Assembly (NCBI GenBank): GCA_021209875.1
Contig: JAGYVD010000007.1
Span: 1,178,001 to 1,242,000 of the forward strand
Direction of reading: 5' to 3'
Source: Rosellinia necatrix
Lineage: Eukaryota; Ascomycota; Sordariomycetes; Xylariales; Xylariaceae
Length of the DNA: 64,000 nt
The position numbers and the translations under genes were made by a program. The notes beneath the pieces are model-generated. The model was given only the letters and a program-made list of their open reading frames with translations. It made no database searches and was not told the DNA's origin. This document shows positions 11,735 to 23,291 of this stretch, piece by piece; positions within the stretch are counted from its first letter, which is position 1, and each line of letters begins with the position of its first letter.

Positions 11735-11944
11735 GAAGATGTTTGCTTCGCGGTTTACTTTCGGGGTGGCGAAAATCAAAGATGTAGCGTCGAAAGAGTG
11801 TGGAGTAAGTAGGTAAGTTCGTGGACGGCGCGGTTACTAAGTGCAGGGAGGTTTGTGGTTGTTTATTTTTTTTTTTCTATCCCGCTCGCTCGCTCGATGG
11901 CTTGGTCTGGTTTACCAGACGGGTGACATCACTTTTTATACTAT

Positions 11945-11975
<31 letters not shown>

Positions 11976-12679
11976 CAGTATCCAGCTCCGCCCGTTCCCG
12001 CACCTTCGCTACGCTTTCTAAGCATCCCAATCCCGGCCAGCCGTTTAAACCCACCCGGGATGTCTAGACCCCTTTCTGTTATGGGCAAGACTTCCGGCAA
12101 CCAGGTTCTACGGCGGCCGCTAGCCCTACTCCGGTGCTTTGTGTTCGCATTCGCTTGCGATCGATCAGAATTGGAAAAAAAAAAAAAAAGTCTCCGAATC
12201 CCGGGACTCCGATCGGAGGCGGCGTAACCTCCCTCAGCGCATTGCCTACAGTAATGGTGCTCTATGCTCCAGTGTCTTATCGAACTCATACTGTTCCAAC
12301 TGTAGCAGATAGCACCATTCAAAATTGAGTTTGAAGCTACACACGTATGGCGGATGGGAACAAATAGCTGGAAAATAGAGAGTTGATTCACCTCGAAAAA
12401 TGTACAAGCACCGATTAATAACCCCCATCTACTAGAAACAACGCCAGAACGAGCCGTTGAAGGGTTTCCCCTTTCCATATTTTTTGACAAAATTAGAAAA
12501 CCAAAGTACTTGAAAAAAAGTAAACCGGAGGGGAGATGGGAGAGAAAGGAAATACCTTAAACCTATGAGATCTACTTGTTAGCATTACATCCCAACCCCT
12601 CGTAATTTTACCAGATTTTCTGCAACATTAGTACGGGTTTCGGTAGGGTAGGGTCTTGGGTTCGGTCATTCCGACTATC
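11735..12679. other. Intergenic, no gene seen
   Basis: Contains the TAG triplet array at 11945-11977, a 14-base A tract near 12175 and an A-rich stretch at 12510-12560. The minus-strand ORF at 12490-11936 is largely translated repeat and resembles nothing known. Confidence 0.65.
11945..11977. repeat. (TAG)n trinucleotide microsatellite
   Basis: About ten TAG units ending in a GCAG variant. It lies upstream of the oxidoreductase start and downstream of the zinc-finger-like gene. Confidence 0.9.
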
Positions 12680-13915
12680 TCATTGAACCGGGCCCCAAAA
12701 GGTGTCATCTGATAGGCCGAGCCTCAGTAAGTCGCTTGCATCTGGAATGTTACCATCAGATATCGATAAATTGGTCGAACCGTCCGCTTGATATGTGTAG
12801 GACGTGGTTGAAGGGGTGCTCTGGTCAAATACGAGTGATGGAGCCTCACATAACGGCTGAGAAAACGCCTCGACTTTTCCCCGAAATTTGTGGATAAGAT
12901 CGATACATGCCAGGATTGTTGATGAATTCTGGTGGCCATCTTGGAGACAATCCTGGAGATAAGATTGGAATTGAGATAACGAGTCCCCGCCACAGAGTAA
13001 ATCAGGCTTCATGTTAGGAGCTGGGGTGATACTTTCATAATCTGAATCACGAGGATTAGTACACTAGTGCTATGTGAGGATTGGTAGGGGTGTTTACAGG
13101 GCGACGGGAGGTCCGCTGTCAGGTCAAGCTGAAAGATGATCCGATACATCTCGTTCCATTTTTCCTCATCCGATATCCCACGCAACTTCTTCTTTAACCG
13201 AATCACCTGCTGCACGTCGATTCTATCTGTCTCCGACTCATTCCTGGTTCGGATGGGGCACGGGGTCGTGGATCGCTGGTGTTGATGAAGCTTTGGGCTG
13301 TCTTTGAATTCAGTGAGGCACCGGCTGCATTTATAATTTGCAGAGGCGTGCTTGCGCTGTAAGTGTTCCCTAACAGAAACCAATCAGTTTTGATTAGTAA
13401 AATAGCACGCCTTATACAACTCACTTCAATCGATGGATAGTCCATCCCGGGCCAGGCCCAAGGCAAGACTTCCAGTCTTTAGCGGCTAGAGACCTCCTCC
13501 CGGCCTTCTTGGAGAACGGGCAAGCAAACATCTTAGACGTAGGAATTCTCGTCAGTATATCCAGAGAGATTAGAGTGTTGTTCTGTGTCTGTGGGGGTAT
13601 GTCGGCATTTTTTTGAGCTAAATTCGTTTCCAAGGCCCCTTGAGGGATTTCTTCTCGTTTTTGGACCTTGGCTCTTTGGTGACTGTCTTCTCCATTAGAA
13701 TATTCCATGGCGCTGCAGTCCCTTTTCCGACCGGGTCGTTTCATAGTAAGTTTTGCATATGATAAGTGAGTTTCTGGTGGATTCTCCAGTTGAAGAACAC
13801 ATTTCGGGAGTTCTCGTGTAAACGTGGTTGAGTCAGCCTGAAGATGGCAAAGTTCCGGGCTGATATAATTGTAGTCCGATTGGTCCCAATTAAGGGAATC
13901 CAAATCGATATCCAT
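12680..13915 (-). CDS. Fungal C2H2 zinc-finger-like protein (KMFACPF family)
   Basis: Member of a large fungal family of unknown function whose core is a degenerate C2H2-type finger. Exons: 13915-13425, 13369-13098, 13041-12680; 374 residues. The hallmark order is visible: FACPFSKK about residue 145, CLGPGPGWTIHRLKEHLQRKH about 155-175, then YKCSRCLTEFKDSPKLHQHQ and PCPIRTR. After that come a Lys-rich helix with the EEKWNEMYRIIF segment and the LPSPYYES motif rebuilt by the second splice. The first ATG of the frame is at 13915; the frame is open upstream to 14038 but without an ATG. The Cys/His pattern suggests zinc binding. A DNA-binding role is plausible but unproven, and nothing in the neighbourhood points to a pathway. 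Confidence 0.85.
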
Positions 13916-15531
13916 ATTTAAGTCTCTGTGCGAATGTTGATATAGAGCTGTGATTGCGAGGTGGTGGGCTAAAGAGGCCGGAATGACGTGTGGTGTGATC
14001 CTTGGGGCGGCGATATAATGGTTTTTTTTTTCCCCCACAGTGAACGAGTTTCTTAGATAATGGTGGCTTTCGTGGCCGAGACACGGCTACGGCTGTATGC
14101 TGGTACATTGACGCAACGTTGATAGAGTTGCCGAAGCGTCGTCGCGACAAGCAGGCTACAACCCCTGCTCTCTCTCGATTCATGCCAAGAAGATCACGGT
14201 GAATGATATGGAGGAGCTCTTTTCTACCATGAATATCGTCGAAGGAGAAATCTCTCTTTATATCGTTTTGTCGGTCGATCCCCCCGTTAGGGACTACTCC
14301 TCGGCCGTCCATAATACACAAACCTGTCCCACCCCTGGAGCAGCCATGCGGCCATCTCCAGGGGATAGCTCATGTATCAAAGCAGCCATCTACTATCGAT
14401 GTCAAGTTAGCAATCACAATCTTTGCCATGCCTTATAAGTTAGCCTTATAAGTTAGAGCCGTTGGATTCATTCGAATGATTATATGCAAAATAGAACTCT
14501 CGGGATCTTGAAATACGGGATGCGAAAAGCATTTTGTTTGTGACTTACTGCGGGAATCAATTTGATTCTCGGGGCATTTACAAATGAGGGCAAACCAACT
14601 GGTGATGCCCTCCCTAACAGAAGAGATGGTGAATCTCTTAGAGAGACCGAGATCCCCAGTCCCCAATACAAAACGATCGCCGCCGCCCCTCAAATAGGAA
14701 GGGCCACCAGGCGGAATGGTGCTGGAGGGGTATTTGGGTGGGTTGGGTGATGGAGAGATCAAGCGGACAACGCCTACCTCTGTGGTGAGCGGCGGTCCGG
14801 GTATATAGCTACTTCACCATACAATGTGCATTGCGCAGCTGCGCATTTCGCGCGCGAGGCCTGCGAATCAGCATTGGCGGGTCTTGATACGTCGAGAGTT
14901 ATGGGCAACGAATCTACGTGCCCGTCGCCTTCCCTCCGCCTCGCCATCGAGTCCGCGGACTATCCTGGCCAGCGTGCCCTGTGCAGGTCGCGCGGGTCAT
15001 GTCTGCAGCCGATCACTACATGCCATAAGCCCAGTCTGTCTGTGGCGATAGGCGCCTGATAACGCCACCGTGAGGATACCATGGAATATGGAATGCGTAC
15101 GCATTTGCTAGTCTTGGGTTAACAATCCAATTCTGGGCACAGCAAGTGCTCCATGCCCACCAACTATATAATTATGGTAAGTATTAATCTAGGCACATAG
15201 TAATTTAGCAGGTAGCAAGCAGGTCACCTGTCAATTACTCCACTAGAGAGGACTGTGGCAGTGACTGCAGCCCGTAACTATGGCAATTAGCAACATGACG
15301 GTCATGTTTATAATTACATGTTACTATGTGCAGTACCCTCCGCGAAGAAGAGCAACACCAAAGAGACGCTCAAGGCTATTCGGGAGAAAGCAAACATTCA
15401 TTCCGCAAGTCGGGTATCACGCCGTTGACTCTACCTAGGTACTATACTATTCTCTAGTCATTACTATCGCCCCCGTGCCTTCTCTTCAACCCCCTTCCCT
15501 CTGGCATGCCGTTTGTTATGGCTATTGACGG
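13916..15531. other. Intergenic, no gene seen
   Basis: About 1.6 kb between the starts/ends of two minus-strand genes. Short ORFs on both strands overlap one another and none matches a known family. The last part (15060-15530) is AT-rich and will hold the 3' end of the Clr5-ankyrin gene. Confidence 0.6.
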
Positions 15532-18500
15532 TTATTCTTCTATGCACAAGATTTCCCCTCCCGTCGTCTGGGATTCGTATGCATTGAGATCGAAATCCAT
15601 ACCCGTCATTCCGTAATCGTCCCAGTTGTACTCAAAGTCGTATTCGAAGTTGCTGTTGAGATATCGTTCCATCAATAGCCCCATATCCCCCGTTTCTTCT
15701 TCCGGCATTATGTCGGTTTCGTGATCGTCGCCCCCCTCCTGTATGCTGCCTCTCATCCCGTCATCTCGGTCATCGCCACGCGCAATTTGAAATCCATTAT
15801 TGTCATCGTTCCAATATTTACAATCACGTACAGACCACGATGCAGTACTGTCCGTATCTGATAGCGCTCGCCTCGAAGGGACCTCACGCCGTATAACGAA
15901 CCTCACGGGCTGGAAACACCAGTCTTGGGTTTCTTCACAAAAGACGAAGTACCCATCGTTCTCCAATATACCTTTTCGATCGAATATCTCTTGGTCTCTG
16001 CATGTCCAACCCCCGAAATCCTGCAGATGCTTCGCCAGCGCAAAGTGCCCTTCCTTCTTTGCGTATGCAACGGCTCGTATGTAGTGTATTCTCATCGCCC
16101 CATCTAGCCTGGCGCCATTTTCCAGTAGGAGCTGGACCATGTCGAGCCTTCCATGCTCCGATGCCCCTTCGAGGGCTGTGCGGCCACACCACCTTGATGG
16201 CGGAGCGTCTACGTCACTTCCATTCGCCAAGAGTGATCTTGCTATATCCATGCGTCCATGAATGGCTGCTAACTGTAGTGCCGTGGCTCCATAACTTGGC
16301 GCTGCTGGCGCGTTTATGTCAGCGCCGGCATCCGTAAGAAGGGCTATGGACTGCGTATAGTCGTGTTCAACCGCGTGCTGCAACGGTGTTCTCGGCAGCG
16401 CACCGGTATAATATTCCAAACTGTCAATATAAGCTATGCATTCCCGTGCCCTCTGGATATTGTTACATTTGACACTGAGGAAAAGTAAGTGCTGTGTCCA
16501 GCCCTGATCGTCTTTTTTGGGGGGGAAGTAGGGCCAAATAACAGTCAATACAGATGACATCAATACCCTTTCCATACTTAGCGAGACATCTCTAGGCCGG
16601 GGCCAATAGCCTAGTTCAAGCATTTTCTCGAGAATGTTGGCATCGTTAGAAGCAATGGCCGCCCACAAAGGCGTCACGCCGTCCTCTCCAATAATCATGT
16701 GCGTGGAAAGTAAAAAGCTTCTCTTTTCGACTTGAGTCGTACAAAAAAATGAGCACACCGATTTAGGCTGGAATGAGTTTCCCAACAGGATGCAGAGAAG
16801 AATCGGTTGCCGTTCTGTTATTGCTATGACCAAAGCCGAGGCTTCATACCGATCAATCGTTTTGATGGGCCTTTTTTTGGCCAACATTAACACAGTTGAG
16901 TAATCCTGTGAGACCAGGGCAGCTTGCACCGCATTTAAAAGGGCTGGGGATCGATATACCCCTCCCAAAGAGAAATACAAGGAGACCATTTCATGATTTC
17001 CAACTTCGACGGCCGCTTCAAGCACTGTATTCTTCTGTTCATCAACGAAGTGAATATCGTTCTCTCTTAATAAGAGGTCGTCTATGAGAGCTTTATCACC
17101 GAGTCTGACAGCTTGCATGAGCTCTCCGCCAAGTAATCTCGCATGTCGGAGTTGGGTGGCACTCGCAACGTTACCGCTTTCAAGGGCCAACTGAAGGGGG
17201 CTGGAGAATTGAGATGGGACAAGCCACCGCCAGTCGTGTCTGCCAAAGTTGTTGAATTGCACATCCAGCCCCCTACCGTGACCAGCAAGCCACCGCAGGA
17301 AATCCGTGTTCCCAGACCGTGCTGCCACATGTATCGGTAGCGGATTCTCTGACTGTTGCAGAGAGCCGTCAATATCATGATCGAAGAAGGCGCCAGATTG
17401 CAGTATCATTTCGGCGATTCGTATATCCGGGTTCCATGCCGTCGCAACGAGGGGGCTGATGCCTCGGTTCCAATCTCCGTTCCAATCCACATCTAAAGCG
17501 ACCAGTCGCTCTATTGTTGAGTAATCCCCCGCCAAAGATGCCACGACAAAGAGATCTCGAAGAAATTTCTCGGGAATTTGGCCCGCACAAGCGAGGACTG
17601 GATCGAGGAGAAAATGCACCATTTCGGTATTTTCTGAAATAATAGCGATATGCAGCAGTGTACAGTCAATTTTCAAGCAGGCGCCCGTAAAATACCAGTA
17701 TACGATGGGTTGGGGTCCGTGATTAGAGACCCTATGCTTGAAGCAAGAGGAGGCTAGTTCGAAAGCTGTTACTTGCGGTAATTTTTCGACCAGAAGCATT
17801 GACAGACGATTATGCCGTTTTGCTATTGCGAGACCGAGAGCGGGTAGGGGCTCCAATTCAAGGCCATGGTTCATGAGTAGCGTGAAAAGCTTAAGGGCAT
17901 CGTCTTCGTCTGTATAAGATGCGATGTACGCTGAGATACGTATCATGCAAGGGCGTATGGTCGAACCCCTATTTAGAAGTAACGTGATGAGGCATATATC
18001 GTACCACTTGATGGCAATATCGAAAGCCGTACATTTGTAGCCGCCCGAATTCGTTTGCACAACGAGCTTCATGGTGCCCCGTGTAAAACAGAGTTTATAT
18101 TCCAGCGGACAATTATACTCGAAGGGTGAGAAATATATACGTAGGCTCGGGTCCACGCCAGCTTCAAGGAGCTGTGAGGTAAGATCGTGCCTTCTCTCCC
18201 GGATTGCGCATTCGTAAACCTGCTCTAAAATAGCAGCAGTGGTTGAACAATGGGTTCTAAGAAAATCCTTCGACCATCCGGGGTTGCTTTTCGAAAGATG
18301 CCCAAATAGCCACAGGATCGCATCATCTCGCTTGCGGGAAGAAAAATTTCCGAGCTTGTTTGATAGGGAAAATAGAATAACTTTGAGCAACTCAGATGCC
18401 ATCACCGACGGATTCTTTGCCCATAAAGATATTTGCGCATTACCATCATTTGTTTCGCTATTTTGCGGGATTGAGCAATGAATATTCCAGATCTTCGTAT

Positions 18501-19212
18501 AGACGGTCAGCGGATTTTCGAGGGCTGCTTGATGAGAGAAAAGATTCGTAGCCTTCACGAGCCATCCATCTGTATTGGGCATCTGTAAAAGATCTTTACA
18601 TGTGTCAGGCTTGTATATAATGACCCATGCCCACCGGGACTCACCGAACCCAGGCCGCTCGATGAATTTGAGCCAAGGGAGAGTTTCTGGCCATTTGTGT
18701 TGAAGTTCCGGGGGACGTGGCGTCGTAACGTGAATGATGTCTTGCGCGGGGTTCGCAGGGCTAGGAACTAGGGCGTGTAAGCCAAACCAGCCACAAGAAA
18801 CAAGAACTCTGGGATTAATCATACCATCTCTTCCAAAGTCGTTGGCGGTAGGAATGGTTGTATATCGCTGTACCGCTTTGCGGACTTTCTCTGGCGGAAA
18901 GGGCATGCCATGAAACGTGACCTGGGACTTCTTCCCTATACTCTTCCTTTTCTGAATCGTGTGCCCAACATATCGCCACGCATCCCTTTTGAAATTTTTC
19001 CTAATACCCCATTTCTTGAGCTGGTAATGATACTGAGATTGTCTGCACAATGATTAGTAATGTACGAAACATGGGTAGGGTTGCATTGCGTACTTTTTAT
19101 CAAAGTCATATTCCTCCTTCATACGAGCTGATATATCCGACAGGCTGAGACCGTGAAGGAGGTATAAACATGAAATAGTGTTCTTATGGAGATCCCAATC
19201 ATTAGATGCCAT
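15532..19212 (-). CDS. Clr5-domain protein with ankyrin repeats
   Basis: Large fungal protein of 1209 residues in two exons (19212-19094, 19042-15532). The N-terminal Clr5 domain runs WDLHKNTISCLYLLHGLSLSD ... YHYQLKKWGIRKNFK and is completed only after the 51-base intron, where DKK joins QSQYHYQ. A long divergent ankyrin-like array follows. The clearest repeats are near residues 920-1030 (TPLQHAVEHDYTQSIALLTDAGADINA, then ATALQLAAIHGRMDIARSLLANGSDV, then TALEGASEHGRLDMVQLLLENGA). The last 130 residues are acidic. Clr5 proteins are named for a fission yeast silencing factor; most relatives are uncharacterised and vary greatly in copy number between strains. A role in regulation or non-self responses would be inference. 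The coding frame is intact over 3.5 kb. Confidence 0.87.
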
Positions 19213-20423
19213 GGTAAATGATTCGAAGTGTGCTTTGTACAAAAGAAACTGAGGCTCAGAAGGAACTGGCCTAGCAGGATTTATTTATTTGAGTGGTTTG
19301 GCTTGAGGCGGTATTGTAAGTAAGAAATGTCACATGCGAGGGCCTGTAAAAAGCAGTGAGGCCTCAAAGCGAAATAAATATACCGGTTCAGGTTGGATAT
19401 ATGTGCTAATGGGGGTGCGATCTGGTGATCGATTGATTTGTAACCTTCCGAGCTCTTGAGGGGGGTTGAAGATTTATATATAATCAATTTTAGTATTATA
19501 ACCACCCTAGATAATGTTCAAGAATGCAGGTTTGTAAAAGAATTACCCTCTTAACGGCATCGTATTATTCTTGTAATTGGCTACGTCCAAACTCACAAAC
19601 CCGTAGTAGCCTTAATGAATGATCCGAAGAACATTATTGGTCAAGACCATAGCAAGAACCGCAAGGCATCAATCATAGCATGCAGGCGGGGGCCATATGT
19701 GGTAATGTTGCATTGTGATTAAATGCACCTCTTTCTCTTTACCCAATAATAGTCGGTGTCCAGGATAAACTAGCCCTAAAACCAGATTGCCAATGATGGC
19801 GATTGGATAACGTCAAAACCAGGTTGTCCCAGACCGAAACTACATAGTCCGCGGCATGAGATGGGGCATGGGCCTACAGGCGGAGCGAAGAGTCCGCCCA
19901 GTAAAATACGTCACATTTCCACCCGCTTATCATCCTCTCTCTTCTAGATTCCCCGATGCGCGCCTGCTGACGCGTGCAAAAATACGACGGCAATATCTAG
20001 CGAGGGCCAGGGGTCCTTTCACAAACACAAATCATGACGCCGCCCCCAAGAGGGACATCTTGGAGCCTGGGGGGCTACCAAACAGGACGGAAGTGATAAT
20101 AAATGGAAAATGTGAGGATGAGATGAATGGAATATGGCATCGAGGCGTCGAACCCTTGCCCACTGCGCTTGCTGAGAACTGCAGGGTGCTGGGGAATATA
20201 AGATCCCTAATTCGGGGCTGATAGGTGACTAATTTTGTGACTGAATGCTACCGAATGATCAACAAGTACAGAAGTTTCGAGCCGGTACACAAAACACCGT
20301 GTGAATTGCTGACAGGGGTCTCTGAAGGTAAGTTGGGAGGTGATAAGGGGTGATGGTATCAAAGGTAGGAATTGCCGTGACATTTGCCGTATAGTGTATC
20401 ATCATACCAGCTTCTATAGAAAC
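19213..20423. other. Intergenic with tRNA-like antisense fragment
   Basis: AT-rich promoter side of the Clr5-ankyrin gene (19213-19800), then a moderately GC-rich part. On the minus strand at about 20125-20160 there is a pol III B-box match (GGGTTCGACGCC) next to an AGCGCAGTGG string. A plus-strand ORF (19856-20221) reads through it but is not a credible gene. No complete tRNA cloverleaf could be drawn. Confidence 0.5.
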
Positions 20424-21543
20424 CTAACTAGTTTCCGGCTTGGTTCCCTCTATCAAACAATATTTTTTACCGCGCTTCAATAACTGGATTAAATCTTCGT
20501 CGTTGGTCTTTTCAACCGGCGTCAGGCCCTTCGAATCCTTGATTTCCACGTCCGCCCCATGTTCGAGCAGCCAATCAATTCTGGATAACATTTTCTTTCC
20601 TCCTCGCCTTACACCGTGTCTCGTCACCGCCCAGTGTAGAGGAGTGCTCGGGTTTCGATCCTGGAAGTCAGGCTGGTTGCTAAAGGACAGCGAGTTCACG
20701 TCAAACCCCTTGTTGACAAGCAGTTCCATAATACCCTTGCATTCCTCGTCCGAGCTGATAGTCGTCAGCGCATTATGTAAGGCGTTGCTATGTGTCAGTA
20801 AGGCACCCGAAGATAACAGGAGATCGATGACAGCAGGTGTAGTCGGCGTCACATATGTAACAGCGAAGTCGAGAGGTGTATGGCCGTCCTTGCTGATCAG
20901 ATTAGGGTCGGCCCCGTGATCCAGGAACCACTTGGTCAGGGGCAGCGATCTCGTCGCGGCGCTGGGGCATAGACGTTAGATGATACAGACGGGCTACGAC
21001 ACGGAGAGCGGGATGCCATAATTACTGGAGGGCGGGGATACGGTCGAAGGAGTTTACCTCCCAGCCGTGGTCGAGGAACGCGCGAAACACCTCGACGGCG
21101 CCGTCTCCCTCTTTCGCGGCGAGCTTCGGCGCGGTCAGGCCGACGGGCACCCCCTCGCCCAATAGAAGCCGGACGGCGGCGCCCCTCGCATTCTGGGCCG
21201 CCAGGATGAGAGCCGTGTCCATGTCCCCCGCCGACGGGTCCCTCAGCGAGGGGTCGGCCCTCCACGCCCGGAGCACCGAGCGCATTTCCTCGACGTCGCC
21301 GGCGGTGCTCGCGTCCTGCAGGTCATTGGTCGCGGACCGGAACCGCGCCTGGCCCAGGTACTGCGCGGCCGGGATGGGGAGGCTGACCCCGGCGGGGAGA
21401 GAAGACAGCAGCGCCCGCACCCGCGACACGTCCCCCGCGCCCGAGGCCCCGTGCAGCGCGAGGCTCTCGGCGGAGACGCTGGCGCCCCCCGCGGCTACCG
21501 GGTCGGTGTAAGGGAGGCGGGGGTTGTCCGTTTGCATTTCCAT
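20424..21543 (-). CDS. Ankyrin repeat protein
   Basis: Ankyrin-repeat protein of 351 residues in two exons (21543-21026, 20961-20424). The splice joins DRIPALH to AATRSLPLTKWFLDHGADPN, completing a canonical repeat. At least five repeats are visible: TALILAAQNARGAAVRLLLGEG; APKLAAKEGDGAVEVFRAFLDHG; AATRSLPLTKWFLDHGADPNL; HTPLDFAV...VIDLLLSSGA; and STPLHWAVTRHG...IDWLLEHGADV. Such repeats mediate protein binding. There is no other domain, signal peptide or membrane helix. The 5' half is much more GC-rich than the 3' half. It is on the same strand as the Clr5-ankyrin gene 1.2 kb away, but repeat sequences are too divergent by eye to claim recent duplication. Confidence 0.85.
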
Positions 21544-22281
21544 CCTGGGACCCTGGGCGAGGACGGGCGGTACTGGGGTATTTTCAGAGGAGAGGCCGAA
21601 TCGAAATAGACCCGTGGCTCGAGGCAGGCTGTGGAAGAGGGGTCGAGAAAGATGGGGAAGATCGATCGCTAGGTTGACTGACGCAGGGCGCTTGCGACAT
21701 CTTATTCTAGAAACGGTGGCAAGACGGAGCTCAGCTGAACTTGGTCAAACTGCTGGCAGTGGTTGGTCCGTGCGTCACACTGGGAAAAGGGGTTAGACAG
21801 AGATCCTCGTCATTTTGATGGGAGCAGAAAGCACAGCGGACGGTGAGACGATTGTGATCTTGTGGCTAGGAAAACGTTTCGTATAATAACTAAATTTGCC
21901 GTTGGTTTCCCGGATGCCCACTTACAGTGAGATGCACAAATGCCATCAAGTGCCTCTAGAGAACGAGATGAGCGCGATTTATATCGGTATGGTCGAGCAC
22001 ATCAAAAACACCGTGTGCTCATTGGAAATGATAAACAATATACGTTCTGGCTCAGGTGTTTTAGAATCAATTATGGAGCAGGAAGAAAACGGGCGTCACG
22101 GCTCTGTGCCTTTACAATCTATGTATGTCCTTTTCAATTTGTGTCTTTATACAATGTACGCCTGCTTGCTCCCCATGATGAGCATTCCCGTCATGTGAGC
22201 GGATATACTAGGATACAAACGATGAAACGATGAATCGTGCAAGCCAGCAATTGACAGGAGTAGGTAACCTTCGTGCTAGGC
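21544..22281. other. Intergenic, no gene seen
   Basis: Region between the ankyrin gene start and the 3' end of the secreted-protein gene. Small ORFs at 21896-22233 overlap in two frames and show no known pattern. Confidence 0.6.
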
Positions 22282-23291
22282 TCAACCCAAAACGTGAGAA
22301 AATTGAAGCCTCTCTTCGAAGAATAGCCTAGAAACCCGCTGGTAGTGATCCTTGGGGTCGTATTGGAAGAGCACACGCCCTTTCGTGGTAGTGTCGAGGA
22401 GCAGTGCATCATCAGGGTTGATATCAACGCCGTTGCCATCCCGTCCCCCTTCGAGCGCCTCATACAAGCGAGTGAAGATGCGCCCTTGCAGCGCCGGGAC
22501 CAGGGCCGGCAGCAGCACCACGAGTTCAGCGATCTGGTCAGCGTACATGGCCACGCCAGGCACGTAACCCGGAGCACCGGGGGCGTTGTCGGGCAATTCG
22601 TCCATCGGGGTGAGAATGTATGCCTCCACGGCCGCGCCATTCGCGGCAAGATCGGCCGCGACATCCGCAAGACCACTGTATTTTCCCCGGCCGTTCTGCA
22701 GGAAGTCGGCTACATACCACTGGAACGCGTCGTCTCCCTTGCCCCAGGCCACGGACTCGAAGAAGTGTGCCCCGTAGACGCCATTCCGCGAATGGACGAT
22801 AAGCGTAGTACATCCACACAACGCGGACAGGCCTATATTGAACTTGCGTCTATCCTCATCGATGGATCTCCAAACCGAGCTCGATTCGTCGTTTTTGACG
22901 GCCGCGCTGAAAATCAGTTTCACTTTGTTCTTCGTGAACTCGTTGACAATATCAGCCTCGACTGTGGCTCCGTTCCAAGGGAACAGGTCTCGCGCATGTA
23001 ATGACCGAAGCTCCAGGTCTGACTCCTTAGTGTCTTCATCGTCGGGCTCAGATGATGGGAGGTGGCAGCAGCTCTTAGAAGAGCATTTTGTTCGGCGTGG
23101 ATTATATCCGCGTTTATCGAGTGCCGACGTTCTCCTGTAATTTTTAGTCTTTTGTTGAGAATATAGGAATGAAAGACGGCCTACTTTCCATCGTGTATCA
23201 CCGGGGAGAGATTCTCGACCGAGAGCGAAAAGGAGAGAGTGAGCAAAGTGCCCAGGAGCAGGAGAGCGATACGGTGAAGCGAGGAACGCAT
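22282..23291 (-). CDS. Secreted protein of unknown function with a Kex2 site
   Basis: Two exons (23291-23185, 23134-22282) encode 319 residues. The start MRSSLHRIALLLLGTLLTLSF is a typical signal peptide. It is in frame with the rest only if the 50-base intron with donor GTAGGC is removed; the continuous frame that runs upstream to 23397 would give a worse N-terminus. ALDKR at about residue 42 is a Kex2-type processing site. The body contains a conserved core, LSALCGCTTLIVHSRNGVYGAHFFES, which I recall from uncharacterised secreted fungal proteins, some near chitinase or effector genes. A Cys-rich stretch (CSSKSCC) follows the Kex2 site. The function is unknown; the location is predicted extracellular. 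Confidence 0.75.

Noticed and set aside
10533..11816. 427-codon plus-strand ORF
   Set aside because: It is the antisense shadow of the GC-rich quinone oxidoreductase gene, rich in Arg/Pro, with no family pattern.
11936..12490. 184-codon minus-strand ORF with a poly-Tyr end
   Set aside because: The Tyr run is the TAG/CTA microsatellite and the remainder has no recognisable similarity.
19856..20221. 121-codon plus-strand ORF ending in a WHRGVEPLP-like peptide
   Set aside because: The conserved-looking part is antisense to a tRNA-like B-box, so the similarity is to nucleic acid and not to protein.
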